The position numbers and the translations under genes are program-made. A stretch of 64,000 nt of DNA from Phytoamicus setariae (GTDB lineage: Bacteria > Pseudomonadota > Alphaproteobacteria > Rhizobiales > Rhizobiaceae). This document shows, piece after piece, positions 25,560-34,498 of the stretch. The notes beneath the pieces are model-generated. The model saw only the letters and a program-made list of their open reading frames with translations. It was not told where the DNA came from and did no database searches. The DNA is taken from NCBI RefSeq assembly GCF_016722925.1, contig NZ_JAEQNC010000014.1, forward strand, positions 90,574-154,573, written 5' to 3'. Positions within the stretch are counted from its first letter, which is position 1. Each line of letters starts with the position of its first letter.

Positions 25560-27155
25560 GTGAACACGCACATTCTTCTGATCGATGACGATCCGGTGCA
25601 GCGACGGCTCCTCAGGCATGCCGTCGAGCGTATCGGGCATGTTGCCCACATTGCTGAAAACGGCAAGCAGGGCCTTGAGGCGCTTGCGCGGCATGGAGAC
25701 AAGATCGGTATCATCATCCTCGACCTGATGATGCCCGAGATGAACGGCATTGCCTTCCTCAATGCGATGCGCGACCAGGGGATCGATACCCCGGTGATCG
25801 TCCAGACGGGACAGGGCGGCATCGAAACAGTTGTCATGGCGATGCGCGCCGGGGCTTTTGACTTCGTCGTCAAGCCAGTGAGCCCCGAGAGGATCGGCTC
25901 GGCAATCACCAACGCGCTGAAGGTCGACCGCAGCGGCGCTGCACGTTCCCCTTCCAAGGCACGCTCCGGCGCCATACGGTTTGGCGACATCGTTGCGGTC
26001 AGCCCATCCATGACACGTGTCATGGATCTTGCACGCCGCGCCGCGCAGTCTGACATTCCGGTGGTTCTCGAAGGCGAATCCGGCGTCGGCAAGGAAATGG
26101 TTGCCCGTGCGATCCAGTCCGGCAGTGACCGCGCCAACAAGCCCTTTATCACTGTCAACTGCGGCGCCATTCCCAACAATCTGGTCGAAAGTATCCTGTT
26201 CGGTCATGAGAAGGGGGCGTTTACCGGTGCTACGGAAAAACATGCCGGCAAATTCGTTGAGGCCGACGGCGGCACGCTGTTTCTCGATGAAATCGGCGAA
26301 CTGCCGCTCGATGTGCAGGTCAAGCTCCTGCGTGCCATCCAGCATGGCGAGATCGAGACGATCGGCGCGCGCAGGACCCAGAAGGTCGATGTGCGGCTGA
26401 TCTCGGCGACCAACAAGGACCTGATTGCCGCGGTCAAGGCGGGCGAGTTTCGCGAAGACCTCTATTATCGTCTGAATGTGTTTCCGATCACCATTCCCGC
26501 ACTCCGCCGCCGCAAGGAGGATATCCCGGTGCTCGCGCGTGCCTTCGTCGAGCGGTTTGCCGCGACCCAGAAGCTCGATCACGTGCCGGAACTGACGCCG
26601 CCGGCCATGGCGCTGCTGACGGCCTTCGACTGGCCGGGCAATATCAGGCAGCTGGAAAACACGATCTTCCGTGCGATTGTGCTGGCGCAAGGTCCGCAGC
26701 TCGATATCGAGGACTTTACCCAGATCGCGGCCCAGATCCCTGGATATATATCGGCGGACGGCGAAAGCATATTCTCGGGCATTCGCGATGTCGTGCAGGT
26801 TCCCAGCCTGTCGGCTGCAGATATGCCGGGCGCCTATGCCGAATTCTCGAGCGACAGCCCGGCGCGCTTCGACGAACGGCCGGTTGCGAGAAATCATGCT
26901 GCAAGCCATGCGGTAAATTCCGGCAACTCAAGCGAGAACATTTCCTGTCTGGGCCCGGACGGTGGCGTCAGGACGATCGCGGCAGTCGAGGAGGAGCTTA
27001 TTCGTTTCGCCCTCAGATTCTATCGCGGCCAAATGAGCGAAGTCGCGCGCAGGTTGGGAATTGGACGTTCCACACTTTACCGCAAACTCAAGGATTACGG
27101 GATCGATCCTGACGATCCGCTCAAGCACCAGGTGCTGGAAGACGCTGGAATCTGA
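25560..27155 (+). CDS. NtrC-type sigma-54-dependent response regulator (orphan)
   Basis: 531 residues starting with GTG 25560, directly after a strong AGGGAGA site. Receiver domain (1-120) with the phosphoacceptor D55 in [11 protein letters not shown] and the acidic pair at 10-11. AAA+ domain (about 155-395) with Walker [15 protein letters not shown], the sigma-54 contact loop [10 protein letters not shown] and Walker [12 protein letters not shown]-terminal Fis-type helix-turn-helix ([16 protein letters not shown]). No histidine kinase gene is near. Conserved in rhizobia; target genes are unknown from here. It is divergent from pepF and is closed by a clear terminator at 27186-27213. Confidence 0.9.
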   Translation: MNTHILLIDDDPVQRRLLRHAVERIGHVAHIAENGKQGLEALARHGDKIGIIILDLMMPEMNGIAFLNAMRDQGIDTPVIVQTGQGGIETVVMAMRAGAFDFVVKPVSPERIGSAITNALKVDRSGAARSPSKARSGAIRFGDIVAVSPSMTRVMDLARRAAQSDIPVVLEGESGVGKEMVARAIQSGSDRANKPFITVNCGAIPNNLVESILFGHEKGAFTGATEKHAGKFVEADGGTLFLDEIGELPLDVQVKLLRAIQHGEIETIGARRTQKVDVRLISATNKDLIAAVKAGEFREDLYYRLNVFPITIPALRRRKEDIPVLARAFVERFAATQKLDHVPELTPPAMALLTAFDWPGNIRQLENTIFRAIVLAQGPQLDIEDFTQIAAQIPGYISADGESIFSGIRDVVQVPSLSAADMPGAYAEFSSDSPARFDERPVARNHAASHAVNSGNSSENISCLGPDGGVRTIAAVEEELIRFALRFYRGQMSEVARRLGIGRSTLYRKLKDYGIDPDDPLKHQVLEDAGI

Positions 27156-27185
27156 TGGTCCGCGCCAATTTTTTTCGACTGATTT

Positions 27186-27213
27186 GCCCGCCGAACGATA
27201 TCGGCGGGCTTTG
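27186..27213 (+). terminator. Rho-independent terminator after the response-regulator gene
   Basis: Nine-base stem GCCCGCCGA (27186-27194) pairing with TCGGCGGGC (27201-27209), six-base loop, followed by TTTG. It lies 31 bases after the stop codon. Confidence 0.7.
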
Positions 27214-27543
27214 TGCTGTTGGTGGATGTTCGCGGTCAATGAAATCAATCAATTGCCATCAAGGTGAGTCGCGAAATTTTTCGCGCCAATTCGTTTGCGG
27301 AACAGAAAATTCGTTCACAAATCGTTGCCAATTTGCAAGGCTGAAGAAAAAAGTATTGGAAAAACTCGATAAAATGGGCATAAAGCGGCCTCTTGGTAAA
27401 AATACCTGGTTGGCGTTTATTCCTTGTTAGTGCATCGTTCACTATAGTTTTGGATATAACGTTAAGTATCGCATTCGCCATCGTCTGACCGTATTCAACC
27501 TTCAAAAGGGCGTTCGGACGGTGACCAGTGGACGGGGATAGAG
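27214..27543. other. AT-rich leader region upstream of the DUF882 gene
   Basis: About 330 bases of AT-rich DNA. A short palindrome-like stretch (GGTAAAAATACC near 27393) and TATAGT-like hexamers occur near 27443, but I cannot assemble a confident -35/-10 pair. No open frame with motifs. Confidence 0.35.
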
Positions 27544-29403
27544 TTGTATCAAACGAGAGAAACCAAAAACCGGCTTCACAAAGCCCTGGTTGGTTTGGCT
27601 GCACTCATGCGCAAGTCCGGCGCCGGGATCAAGCTCGCCATTCCGACTTTCGCGCTTGCCGCGACGCTTTTGACGTCAGGTGTTGCAGAAGCGGGACAGA
27701 CCCGCGCGTTGAAGATCTATCACGTTCACTCGCATGAGAAGGCGACCATCGTTTTCAAGCGCAATGGCCGCTATGATGCCGCCGGCCTGAAGAAGCTCAA
27801 CGTTATCCTGCAGGATTGGCGCCGCAAGGAGCCGACCCGCATGGATCCTCGGCTCTTCGACCTTATCTGGGAAGTCTACCAGAAGTCCGGTTCGCGCGAC
27901 TACATCCACGTCATCGGCGGCTATCGTGCGCCTGAGACCAATGCCATGCTCCGTTCGCGCTCCAAGGGTGTGGCCGAAAAGAGCCAGCACGTCCTCGGCA
28001 AGGCGATGGATTTCTATATTCCCGACGTTTCACTGCGCAAGGTGCGTGAAATCGGCGTGAAATTCCAGGTCGGTGGTGTTGGTTTCTATCCGACATCAGG
28101 TTCGCCGTTCGTGCATATGGATGTCGGCGGCGTTCGCGCCTGGCCGCGCCTGCCGCGCCGCGAACTGGCCCGCCTGTTCCCCGACGGCAAGACGCTTCAT
28201 CGGCCGGCCGAAGGTGGCCAGATGCCGGGCTATGCGGCCGCTGTTGCCGACTACAAGCGTCGTGTCGATTCTGACTCGATCATGATTGCCGGCGTGCCCT
28301 CCAAGAATTCCGATTCCGATAACGGCCGGCGCAAAAGCCTGCTTGCCGCGCTGTTCTCCTCCGGAGACGAGGACGAGGGCGAAATCGTCGAGGCGCAGAC
28401 CCAGATGGCTGCGGCCAAGCCGGACCGCCGCGCCAAGGCGGTCGAGGAGCAGCCAATTCTGACGGCTGCCGCCGATGACCAGACGCAGATTAATGCTCCT
28501 GTTCCAAAGGTTCGCCCTGCTTTCAGCGGAGATGATCAGCAGACATTTGAGACGGCGCTACTGTCGCCGAAGAAGGATGCCGCTGCCGAGGCTATCAACG
28601 CTGCGCTCGTACCGCAGCCGGGTGATGCCGCCGCGAACGCACAAGAACAGTCAGCCGAATTCACCAATCTTGCGCAGTACCGCATTCCGGTTCCGCAGCT
28701 TCTCGGTGCCCGCAAGCGTCCTGGCGACAGCGAAGGCGACTTGATGACCGCATCGCTCGATCCAAACAGCGTAGCCGCGCTGGCCGCCGTTCCCGTGCCG
28801 GGTGCTCGGCCCGAGGTGAAGGTTGCCGATGCCGAGGATGTCGTCGTCCCGGCCGGAAACCTGAAGCCGGAAGAGATTGCGGCGCTGGCAGCCGAAACCG
28901 GTGATTCCCATGACGACGGGTCCACGGACGAAGATGAAGTCGCTGGCATTCTCGACAGCCTCGATAACGCCGATGCCAAGGACGATCAGAGCAAGCTTGC
29001 TGAAATGGCGTCGCTTGACATTTCGAAGGACACGGCAACCCGTTCGTTCGAACTTCCGGCAGGAACCGTTGTCGGCGACACCCGGCCCGTGGTGGAGAAA
29101 GCCGTCAAGGGTGGCCGTCCGAAGAAGGGTGATACCCATACGGCGTCCATCGACGACAGCATCCGTACCGAGCCGAAGCTGACGAAGAACCTGATCGCAC
29201 AGTGGGCGATTACCAAGGGACGCGTCGAAGAGCTTTCCAAGCCGGTCAAGGCTCCCCGTTTCGTCAGCCGGACCATGCGCGTCCAGCCGACGGAGGTTTA
29301 CTCCGATGGCTTCACGCCCAACAAGGTGAAGGTCGATCCGGCCCGCTTTTCCGGCGCTGCCGTAAACTTCCTTGCTGTGAAGAAGTTTGCCCAGTCCAAC
29401 TGA
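27544..29403 (+). CDS. DUF882 / M15-type peptidoglycan peptidase-like protein with long tail
   Basis: 619 residues with a TTG start (27544) after GGGGATAGAG; an ATG at 27607 would remove 21 residues and start closer to the signal sequence (KLAIPTFALAATLLTSGVAEAG). The N-terminal half (about 55-230) is the DUF882/peptidase M15 fold: IGGYRAPETNAML, then the zinc motif SQHVLGKAMDF (His, Asp) and FVHMDVGGVRAW (His). Related enzymes cut D-Ala-containing peptides of the wall. The C-terminal 380 residues are long, low-complexity, Ala/Pro/Asp-rich and probably disordered, with a basic ending (TRTMRVQPTEVY-like block). Periplasmic location is inferred. It ends before a terminator shared with the convergent gapR gene. 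Confidence 0.8.
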   Translation: MYQTRETKNRLHKALVGLAALMRKSGAGIKLAIPTFALAATLLTSGVAEAGQTRALKIYHVHSHEKATIVFKRNGRYDAAGLKKLNVILQDWRRKEPTRMDPRLFDLIWEVYQKSGSRDYIHVIGGYRAPETNAMLRSRSKGVAEKSQHVLGKAMDFYIPDVSLRKVREIGVKFQVGGVGFYPTSGSPFVHMDVGGVRAWPRLPRRELARLFPDGKTLHRPAEGGQMPGYAAAVADYKRRVDSDSIMIAGVPSKNSDSDNGRRKSLLAALFSSGDEDEGEIVEAQTQMAAAKPDRRAKAVEEQPILTAAADDQTQINAPVPKVRPAFSGDDQQTFETALLSPKKDAAAEAINAALVPQPGDAAANAQEQSAEFTNLAQYRIPVPQLLGARKRPGDSEGDLMTASLDPNSVAALAAVPVPGARPEVKVADAEDVVVPAGNLKPEEIAALAAETGDSHDDGSTDEDEVAGILDSLDNADAKDDQSKLAEMASLDISKDTATRSFELPAGTVVGDTRPVVEKAVKGGRPKKGDTHTASIDDSIRTEPKLTKNLIAQWAITKGRVEELSKPVKAPRFVSRTMRVQPTEVYSDGFTPNKVKVDPARFSGAAVNFLAVKKFAQSN

Positions 29404-29433
29404 GCCAGTCCAACCGAGTTTGTAACTCAGTCA

Positions 29434-29473
29434 CAAAAAAAGCCGCCAGATCGAAGATCGGGCGGCTTTTTTG
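29434..29473 (+). terminator. Terminator between the DUF882 gene and gapR
   Basis: A-run, then AGCCGCC (29441-29447) pairing with GGCGGCT (29461-29467), with an inner GATC-GAA-GATC stem, then a T-run. Because A-run and T-run flank the stem on both sides it could stop transcription in either direction between the convergent genes. Confidence 0.85.
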
Positions 29474-29502
29474 TTGTCGTGACGCCGGCGTGGCGTGACG
29501 TC

Positions 29503-29769
29503 TCATTCCGCTTCCGGAGCAGTCTCCAGCATTCCGAGCGCCAGCAGATAGGTCTCGAGGATGGCTTCCTGTTCCATCCGTTCGTCCTTGTCCTGCTTGC
29601 GAATGGAAATGACCTTCTTGAGGATCTTGGTGTCGAAGCCTGTGCCCTTGGCTTCGCCGTACACGTCCTTGATGTCGTCCGCGATCGTCTTCTTTTCTTC
29701 TTCCAGCCGTTCGATCCGCTCAATGAATGACCTGAGCTGGTCGCGGGCCACGCCATGTGCATCTGACAT
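29503..29769 (-). CDS. gapR: GapR-family DNA-binding protein (DUF2312/UPF0335)
   Basis: 88 residues from ATG 29769 ([15 protein letters not shown]); an upstream in-frame ATG at 29802 adds 11 residues without family similarity. The whole length matches UPF0335: coiled-coil start [20 protein letters not shown] and the basic segment [20 protein letters not shown]. In Caulobacter GapR binds overtwisted, AT-rich DNA ahead of replication and transcription and helps topoisomerases; the same nucleoid role is expected in the cytoplasm here. Single-gene unit bounded by a terminator. Confidence 0.85.
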   Translation of the reverse strand: MSDAHGVARDQLRSFIERIERLEEEKKTIADDIKDVYGEAKGTGFDTKILKKVISIRKQDKDERMEQEAILETYLLALGMLETAPEAE

Positions 29770-29868
29770 GTGTCTGCTCCTTCGATGATTCCGTGGTTTC
29801 AAAACCCCGCGGTTCAGGTGCCGCGAAAGGCTTTCGACGTCAAGTGGAATCGGTATCTTGCTCGCGCG

Positions 29869-30174
29869 CTATTGCTTGGGCTTGCTGGCTTCGAAGGCTG
29901 CTTTCTGGCTGTCGGTGGCCTCGCCCTGGTGAAGTTGTTTCCAGTCTTCATAGGGCATGCCGTAGATCAGTTCACGCGACTCTTCCCTGGTAAGAGGCGC
30001 GCCGGCTGCGTTGGCGGCGTCGAGATACCAGTTGGAGAGGCAATTACGGCAGAAGCCTGCGAGGTTCATCAGGTCGATGTTCTGGACATCGGTGCGTTCA
30101 CGCAGATGGTTCACCAGCCTGCGGAATGCCGCTGCCTCAAACTCTGTCTGCTGCTCTTTGCTCAAATTGGTCAT
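29869..30174 (-). CDS. DUF1244 family protein
   Basis: 101 residues from ATG 30174 (MTNLSKEQQTEFEAAAFRRL); an upstream ATG at 30186 adds four residues. Contains the family core VNHLRERTDVQNIDLMNLAG followed by FCRNCLSNWY, with a Cys pair C-x2-C, and GMPYEDWKQLHQ. Small soluble helical proteins of this family are widespread in alpha- and gammaproteobacteria; function unknown. It lies 20 bases after the N-formylglutamate amidohydrolase gene on the same strand, so co-transcription is likely. Confidence 0.85.
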   Translation of the reverse strand: MTNLSKEQQTEFEAAAFRRLVNHLRERTDVQNIDLMNLAGFCRNCLSNWYLDAANAAGAPLTREESRELIYGMPYEDWKQLHQGEATDSQKAAFEASKPKQ

Positions 30175-30194
30175 TGTCGCCTCCATGGGGTGCG

Positions 30195-31007
30195 TCAGCT
30201 CTCATAGGGGCCGGTTCGCGAGGTGTGTATCTCATACTTATGAAGTGCGGGATCGCCGTTCAATGCGGCAAAAACGGGTGCCAGCCTATCCGCCCACGCC
30301 GCCACTCCGGCTTCGTCGCCAATGAGGTCCTGGCGAACCTCCAGCAGCAGATGCGGAATGCCCTTGCGCATGCAGTGGCGGTACATCGTGTCGCCTTTGA
30401 GTGCGCCGTCATAAGGCTCATTGTCGCCGATCACGATATCGTCCATCCTGCCGAGCGCATCGAGAAGAGAGATCGGCGCACGGGGGTCGGCATCCCAGAG
30501 CACGCTTGCGTGCCAGGGGCGGGCAACGCCCTTCCAGAATGGGGTAAAGGAATGCAGCGAGATCACCAGCGGTGCCGAACCGCAGCTTTCCGCGACCGAA
30601 CCGATCACTTCGGAAACGGCATCATGATAGGGCCGATGGTAGGAGCGGATCCGCCTTTGCCATTCCTGGCTGCTGATCGGGTGATTGCCGGGGACAATCG
30701 CTCCGTCCGAAATCTTCATGATCAGGGTGGGATCATCCTCGCCACGGTTCGGATCGATGAGCAGGCGCGAGAATCGGCTCATGACTGCTGGCACACCCAG
30801 CCGATCGGCCAGCGCCCGTGTCAGAGTTTCAATGCCGATGTCGTAGGCGATATGGCGTTTGAAGGATTCTGGGGCAAGTCCAAGAGAGCCATATTCGGGC
30901 GGCAAATGATTGGTGGCGTGGTCAGCCAGCAAGACGCAACCTGTCTTCAGGTCGCCAGAAATGATTTCGAAGGGGGCAAAGTCCTGCATCGGCACACTTT
31001 TTGACAT
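30195..31007 (-). CDS. N-formylglutamate amidohydrolase family protein
   Basis: 270 residues. Family landmarks: VLLADHATNHLPPEY near the N-terminus, RHIAYDIGIETLTRALADRL, SRLLIDPNRGEDDPTLI and ISLHSFTPFWKG, which carry the metal-binding and substrate residues. Proteins of this family hydrolyse N-formyl-L-glutamate, as in HutG of histidine breakdown, but the isolated rhizobial member is not next to hut genes, so its natural substrate is uncertain. The downstream DUF1244 gene follows closely. Divergent from the DUF1036-pykA unit. Confidence 0.85.
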   Translation of the reverse strand: MSKSVPMQDFAPFEIISGDLKTGCVLLADHATNHLPPEYGSLGLAPESFKRHIAYDIGIETLTRALADRLGVPAVMSRFSRLLIDPNRGEDDPTLIMKISDGAIVPGNHPISSQEWQRRIRSYHRPYHDAVSEVIGSVAESCGSAPLVISLHSFTPFWKGVARPWHASVLWDADPRAPISLLDALGRMDDIVIGDNEPYDGALKGDTMYRHCMRKGIPHLLLEVRQDLIGDEAGVAAWADRLAPVFAALNGDPALHKYEIHTSRTGPYES

Positions 31008-31147
31008 TTTTATCCTGTCTTTGCATGGAGAGCGCCTCCTTTCAAGGTTGCTGTTATTGAGAGTTTGCCTCAGGACGCATATGAGTATGATTCAGCACAC
31101 GCGAAGCGCAGGAGCGGTTCGCGTCAGCCGGATGCATCGGCGGCGGC

Positions 31148-31171
31148 AATGTCCGGATCGAATGTCCGGAC
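31148..31171. promoter_or_regulatory. Tandem AATGTCCGGA repeats in a divergent intergenic region
   Basis: The 349-base gap between the amidohydrolase gene and the DUF1036 gene contains AATGTCCGGA at 31148-31157 and again at 31161-31170 (13-base period), the second extended into the palindrome GTCCGGAC (31164-31171). Related TCCGGATC runs occur near 31218 and 31319. This looks like an operator cluster, but no regulator is assigned. The rest of the gap shows no gene. Confidence 0.3.
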
Positions 31172-31356
31172 GTGGTCGCAATGTGTAATATAATCGATTG
31201 AAAATGCGTTGACATTCGTTCCGGATCAACGCACAAGAGCCTCATGGCAGGTGGGAGCCAGCTGACGTCATGCTCGTAAAATCAATGACCCGTAAAGTCG
31301 ACACTGCCCGAAACATCCTGTCCGGATCCTACGGGCGGCCTCCAAAGGGAATTTGG

Positions 31357-31797
31357 ATGCGAAATTCTATTCTGGCTGGTCTTTTCGTGCTCACCTCGGC
31401 CGTTTCCCTTTCCTTCGCGGCGCCTGCGCAGGCAGAGTTCCGCGTTTGCAACGCGACACAGAACCTGGTTGGCGTGGCCATCGGCTATCGTGCGAAGGAA
31501 GGCTGGATTTCGGAAGGCTGGTGGCAGATACCGGCCACCACCTGCGCTACCCTCATCGAGGGACAGCTGCAATCGCGCTACTACTATCTCTATGCCGAAG
31601 ATGCCGCCCGCGGCGGCCGCTGGGCTGGCGGCGTCAACATGTGCGTCGCCGAAAACGAGTTCAAGATTACCGGTGTACAGGATTGCTATGCGCGCGGCTT
31701 CCAGCAGTTCGGTTTCAAGGAATACGACACGGGGCGACAGGGTAGCTGGATGGTTCAGCTGACTGATACGCCCGCATCGCAAGAAAGTCAGAATTGA
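31357..31797 (+). CDS. DUF1036 exported protein
   Basis: 146 residues from ATG 31357 after AAGGGAA; the open frame begins upstream at 31270 but lacks coding features there. A signal peptide (residues 1-26, LAGLFVLTSAVSLSFAAPAQA) precedes a DUF1036 domain with FRVCNATQ, VAIGYRAKEGWISEGWW, SRYYYLYAEDA and an ending EYDTG. Four Cys are positioned for disulfides. Function unknown; conserved in alphaproteobacteria, often next to pykA as here, where its stop overlaps the pykA start by four bases. Confidence 0.85.
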   Translation: MRNSILAGLFVLTSAVSLSFAAPAQAEFRVCNATQNLVGVAIGYRAKEGWISEGWWQIPATTCATLIEGQLQSRYYYLYAEDAARGGRWAGGVNMCVAENEFKITGVQDCYARGFQQFGFKEYDTGRQGSWMVQLTDTPASQESQN

Positions 31798-33236
31798 TGA
31801 AGCGGAATAGGAAAGTCAAAATCCTGGCCACACTCGGCCCGGCGTCGGCCGAAGAGCATATGATCGAAAAGCTGCATCGTGCAGGGGCAGATGTCTTTCG
31901 CATCAATATGAGCCATGCAAGCCATGACATGATGCGCACGCTTATTGGCCGCATCCGCGCTGTGGAGGCACGTTCCGGCCGGCCGATCGGCATTCTCGCC
32001 GACCTTCAGGGTCCAAAGCTTCGCGTCGGCAAGTTCGCCAATGGGTCGGTGGAGCTCAAGGCGGGACAGACTTTCACGCTTGATAACAACGAAGAACCGG
32101 GCGACGAAAACCGGGTATACCTTCCGCATCCGGAAATCCTCGAAGCTGTCAAACCCGGTCATCGGCTTTTGATCGATGACGGCAAGCTGCACCTCAGAGC
32201 AGAGGAGTGCAACGGCACGAGCATCGTCACGACAGTCGTTGCGGGAAACAAGATTTCCGACAAGAAGGGTGTGAGCCTGCCCGACACGCTGCTGGCCATC
32301 GGTGCGCTGACGGAGAAGGATAGGGTCGACCTCGATGCGGTGCTGGCGACCGGCAGCGTCGACTGGGTTGCACTCTCCTTCGTGCAGCGGCCGGAAGATC
32401 TGGCTGAAGTCCGCAAGATTTCCAAAAACCGCGTCGGCCTGATGTCGAAGATCGAAAAGCCCCAGGCTATCGAGCGGATCGATGAGATTATCGAGCTTTC
32501 CGATGCGCTGATGGTGGCGCGCGGAGATCTCGGCGTGGAAATGCCGCTCGAGGCCGTGCCTGGCATCCAGAAGCAGTTGACCCGTGCCTGCCGCCGCGTC
32601 GGCAAGCCGGTGGTCGTTGCCACCCAGATGCTTGAATCGATGATCTCAGCCGCGGTGCCAACCCGCGCCGAGGTTTCCGACGTCGCGACAGCGGTGTTTG
32701 AAGGTGCTGATGCGATCATGCTGTCGGCCGAATCCGCATCCGGTCAGTACCCGATCGAAGCGGTGACCACGATGGCGTCCATTGCCAGCACGGTCGAGCG
32801 CGATCCCTACTATTCCAACATCATCCATGCGCAGCGGCCGCAGCCGGAAGCGACGGGCGCAGATGCCATCTCGCTTGCCGCGCGCGAAATTGCCGAGACG
32901 CTGAAGCTGTCGGCAATCGTCTGTTACACGGGGTCGGGCAACACCGGCCTGCGCGCGGCGCGCGAACGTCCCGAGGTGCCGGTGCTGGCGTTGTCGCCGA
33001 TCATCGAGACGGCCCGTCGTCTGTCTGTTGTCTGGGGCCTGCATTGTGTCGTCACTGAAGATGCCTCCGACCTCGACGATATGGTCAACCGCGCCTGCCG
33101 CATCGTGCACAATGAAGGATTTGGCAAGCCGGGTGATCGCCTGATCATCACCGCTGGCGTTCCGCTCGGCACGCCGGGCGCCACCAACATGCTGCGCATC
33201 GCGTTTATCGGCTCGGACGGCCAAAGCGGCATCTGA
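31794..33236 (+). CDS. pykA: Pyruvate kinase
   Basis: 480 residues, full length for the family. Starts with RKVKILATLGPASAEE, then MSKIEKPQAIERIDEI, VARGDLGVEMPLEAVP and the active-site block VVVATQMLESMI. It catalyses the last glycolytic step, phosphoenolpyruvate plus ADP to pyruvate plus ATP, in the cytoplasm. ATG overlaps the DUF1036 stop (ATGA), so translation is coupled. Confidence 0.95.
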   Translation: MMKRNRKVKILATLGPASAEEHMIEKLHRAGADVFRINMSHASHDMMRTLIGRIRAVEARSGRPIGILADLQGPKLRVGKFANGSVELKAGQTFTLDNNEEPGDENRVYLPHPEILEAVKPGHRLLIDDGKLHLRAEECNGTSIVTTVVAGNKISDKKGVSLPDTLLAIGALTEKDRVDLDAVLATGSVDWVALSFVQRPEDLAEVRKISKNRVGLMSKIEKPQAIERIDEIIELSDALMVARGDLGVEMPLEAVPGIQKQLTRACRRVGKPVVVATQMLESMISAAVPTRAEVSDVATAVFEGADAIMLSAESASGQYPIEAVTTMASIASTVERDPYYSNIIHAQRPQPEATGADAISLAAREIAETLKLSAIVCYTGSGNTGLRAARERPEVPVLALSPIIETARRLSVVWGLHCVVTEDASDLDDMVNRACRIVHNEGFGKPGDRLIITAGVPLGTPGATNMLRIAFIGSDGQSGI

Positions 33237-33392
33237 TCATTTGCGAGCAATGCGTCTTTCGACGGCGTGTGCCAGACTTTCGAGATCGCGGGGTTTTCCC
33301 GCGATCTTTTCTATTGCGGCAATCGCAAGATCGCGCGTAGTCCGGCTTGTGGCCGAGATAGCGGATCCAGTAGAGCTTGGATCCCGGAACAT
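33237..33392 (-). CDS. Possible small protein, hypothetical
   Basis: 51 residues if ATG 33392 is used. The C-terminal 37 residues (TTRDLAIAAIEKIAGKPRDL and onward to the basic end RIARK) are amphipathic and look coding; the rest is short. No clear ribosome site. The stop directly abuts the pykA stop from the other strand. It may be a small conserved protein or a chance frame. Confidence 0.25.
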   Translation of the reverse strand: MFRDPSSTGSAISATSRTTRDLAIAAIEKIAGKPRDLESLAHAVERRIARK

Positions 33393-33477
33393 CGTGCTTG
33401 AGACCGGGAGAATGCGCGCCGGATGATCGCCCCTCAGCCACCCTGCCGGGTATCTTCTGCCCGTCTCCACGGGGGGG

Positions 33478-34101
33478 TCAGGTCTTCTGGCCGGCCAGCT
33501 TGTTGATGAGATCGAGTGCTTCTTTCTGGGCGTCCCGGTCGGCGGGATAGTATTCGAGATACTGTTGCCATGCCAACAGCGACTGTGCGTCGCGACCGCC
33601 GTCATTGAGCATGCCCGCAAGCCCGGCCAAGGCGCCGATGTGGCGCGGCTCCAGCGCCAGCACGTGGGCGGTATCGGCCATCGCCTTCGGTATATTGCCC
33701 ATGAGGTAGTGGACCGTGGCGCGCCTGTTCCAGCCTTCGGCGTACTCCGGATCGATCAGCGTGACGAGATCAAGGAAATCGAGTGCGGCGCCGTAGCGCT
33801 TTGCATCGATGGACTTGGTCGCGTTGGACATCAGCAGATCGACTGTTGGGCTGCCGGAGCGGGTCAGCGCTTGGCGGATCTCTTCCGCGATTATGCTGGC
33901 CGCTTCCGGATTCCGCTCTTTCTTCAACTGGGTATAAAGTCTGCCCAGCCGAGCATCGTCGGGGGCGAGGGGCCCAAGCGGCATCTCCGCGGACTTATCG
34001 ATTGTCGCTGATGTCAGGGCACGGTCAACCTGGCCGGCGAGCGCGGGGCCGGCTACAAGCACAAAGGATATCAGGTATGTAGAAAAGCGCATGGCGGACA
34101 T
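33478..34101 (-). CDS. Exported TPR-repeat protein
   Basis: 207 residues from ATG 34101 (34092 is an equally possible ATG; the frame opens at 34131). A signal peptide (FSTYLISFVLVAGPALAGQ) is followed by helical repeats: SNATKSIDAKRYGAALDFLD, LVTLIDPEYAEGWNRRATVH, YLMGNIPKAMADTAHVLALE. Two to three TPRs suggest a periplasmic scaffold. Downstream of it on the opposite strand ends pykA; upstream on the same strand is rpmJ. Confidence 0.75.
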   Translation of the reverse strand: MSAMRFSTYLISFVLVAGPALAGQVDRALTSATIDKSAEMPLGPLAPDDARLGRLYTQLKKERNPEAASIIAEEIRQALTRSGSPTVDLLMSNATKSIDAKRYGAALDFLDLVTLIDPEYAEGWNRRATVHYLMGNIPKAMADTAHVLALEPRHIGALAGLAGMLNDGGRDAQSLLAWQQYLEYYPADRDAQKEALDLINKLAGQKT

Positions 34102-34160
34102 CGTAGCCCGCCATTGCAAATATTCAACCATAAACTCGACCTGCGTCGGTACGCGGGCAA

Positions 34161-34286
34161 TCAGCCCTGGCGTGCCTTGTAGCGCGGGTTGAGCTTGTTG
34201 ATGATGTAGACGCGGCCCTTGCGGCGGACCAGGCGGTTTTCACGATGGCGTGCCATGAGCGCTTTAAGCGAATTTTTGATCTTCAT
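34161..34286 (-). CDS. rpmJ: Ribosomal protein L36, zinc-free type
   Basis: 41 residues, missed by length filters. Reads [20 protein letters not shown] and then [21 protein letters not shown] in two parts. The Cys/His zinc ligands of the standard L36 are all absent, which marks the C-minus (YkgO-like) type that many alphaproteobacteria use as their only L36. Part of the large ribosomal subunit near the peptidyl-transferase region. Single gene, with upstream AT-rich promoter DNA at 34300-34440. Confidence 0.95.
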   Translation of the reverse strand: MKIKNSLKALMARHRENRLVRRKGRVYIINKLNPRYKARQG

Positions 34287-34453
34287 TGTATTGATCCGCG
34301 AGGGTTGGCGGGTTGCCCCGATGTGACTGACAATCATAGGCGTGCTGTCTTACAAGAGCGCGCCCGAAGTTGAGGTGGGATGTAACGACAGATATAATTC
34401 ATGTCAACCGCTACAAGCAGCTATTTCGCCGCGATACCCTGTTAAATCAGCAC

Positions 34454-34478
34454 AAAAGCCGCCTTTCGGGCGGCTTTT
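34454..34478 (-). terminator. Terminator downstream of rcdA
   Basis: Perfect inverted repeat AAAAGCCGCC (34454-34463) and GGCGGCTTTT (34469-34478) around a short loop. With A- and T-runs on both sides it works in either direction; it lies 20 bases after the rcdA stop. Confidence 0.85.
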
Positions 34479-34498
34479 GAACCAATCTGCCGATACGT

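Noticed and set aside
25392..26909. 505-residue minus-strand frame opposite the response regulator
   Set aside because: Shadow of a gene with intact AAA+ and receiver motifs; no motifs of its own.
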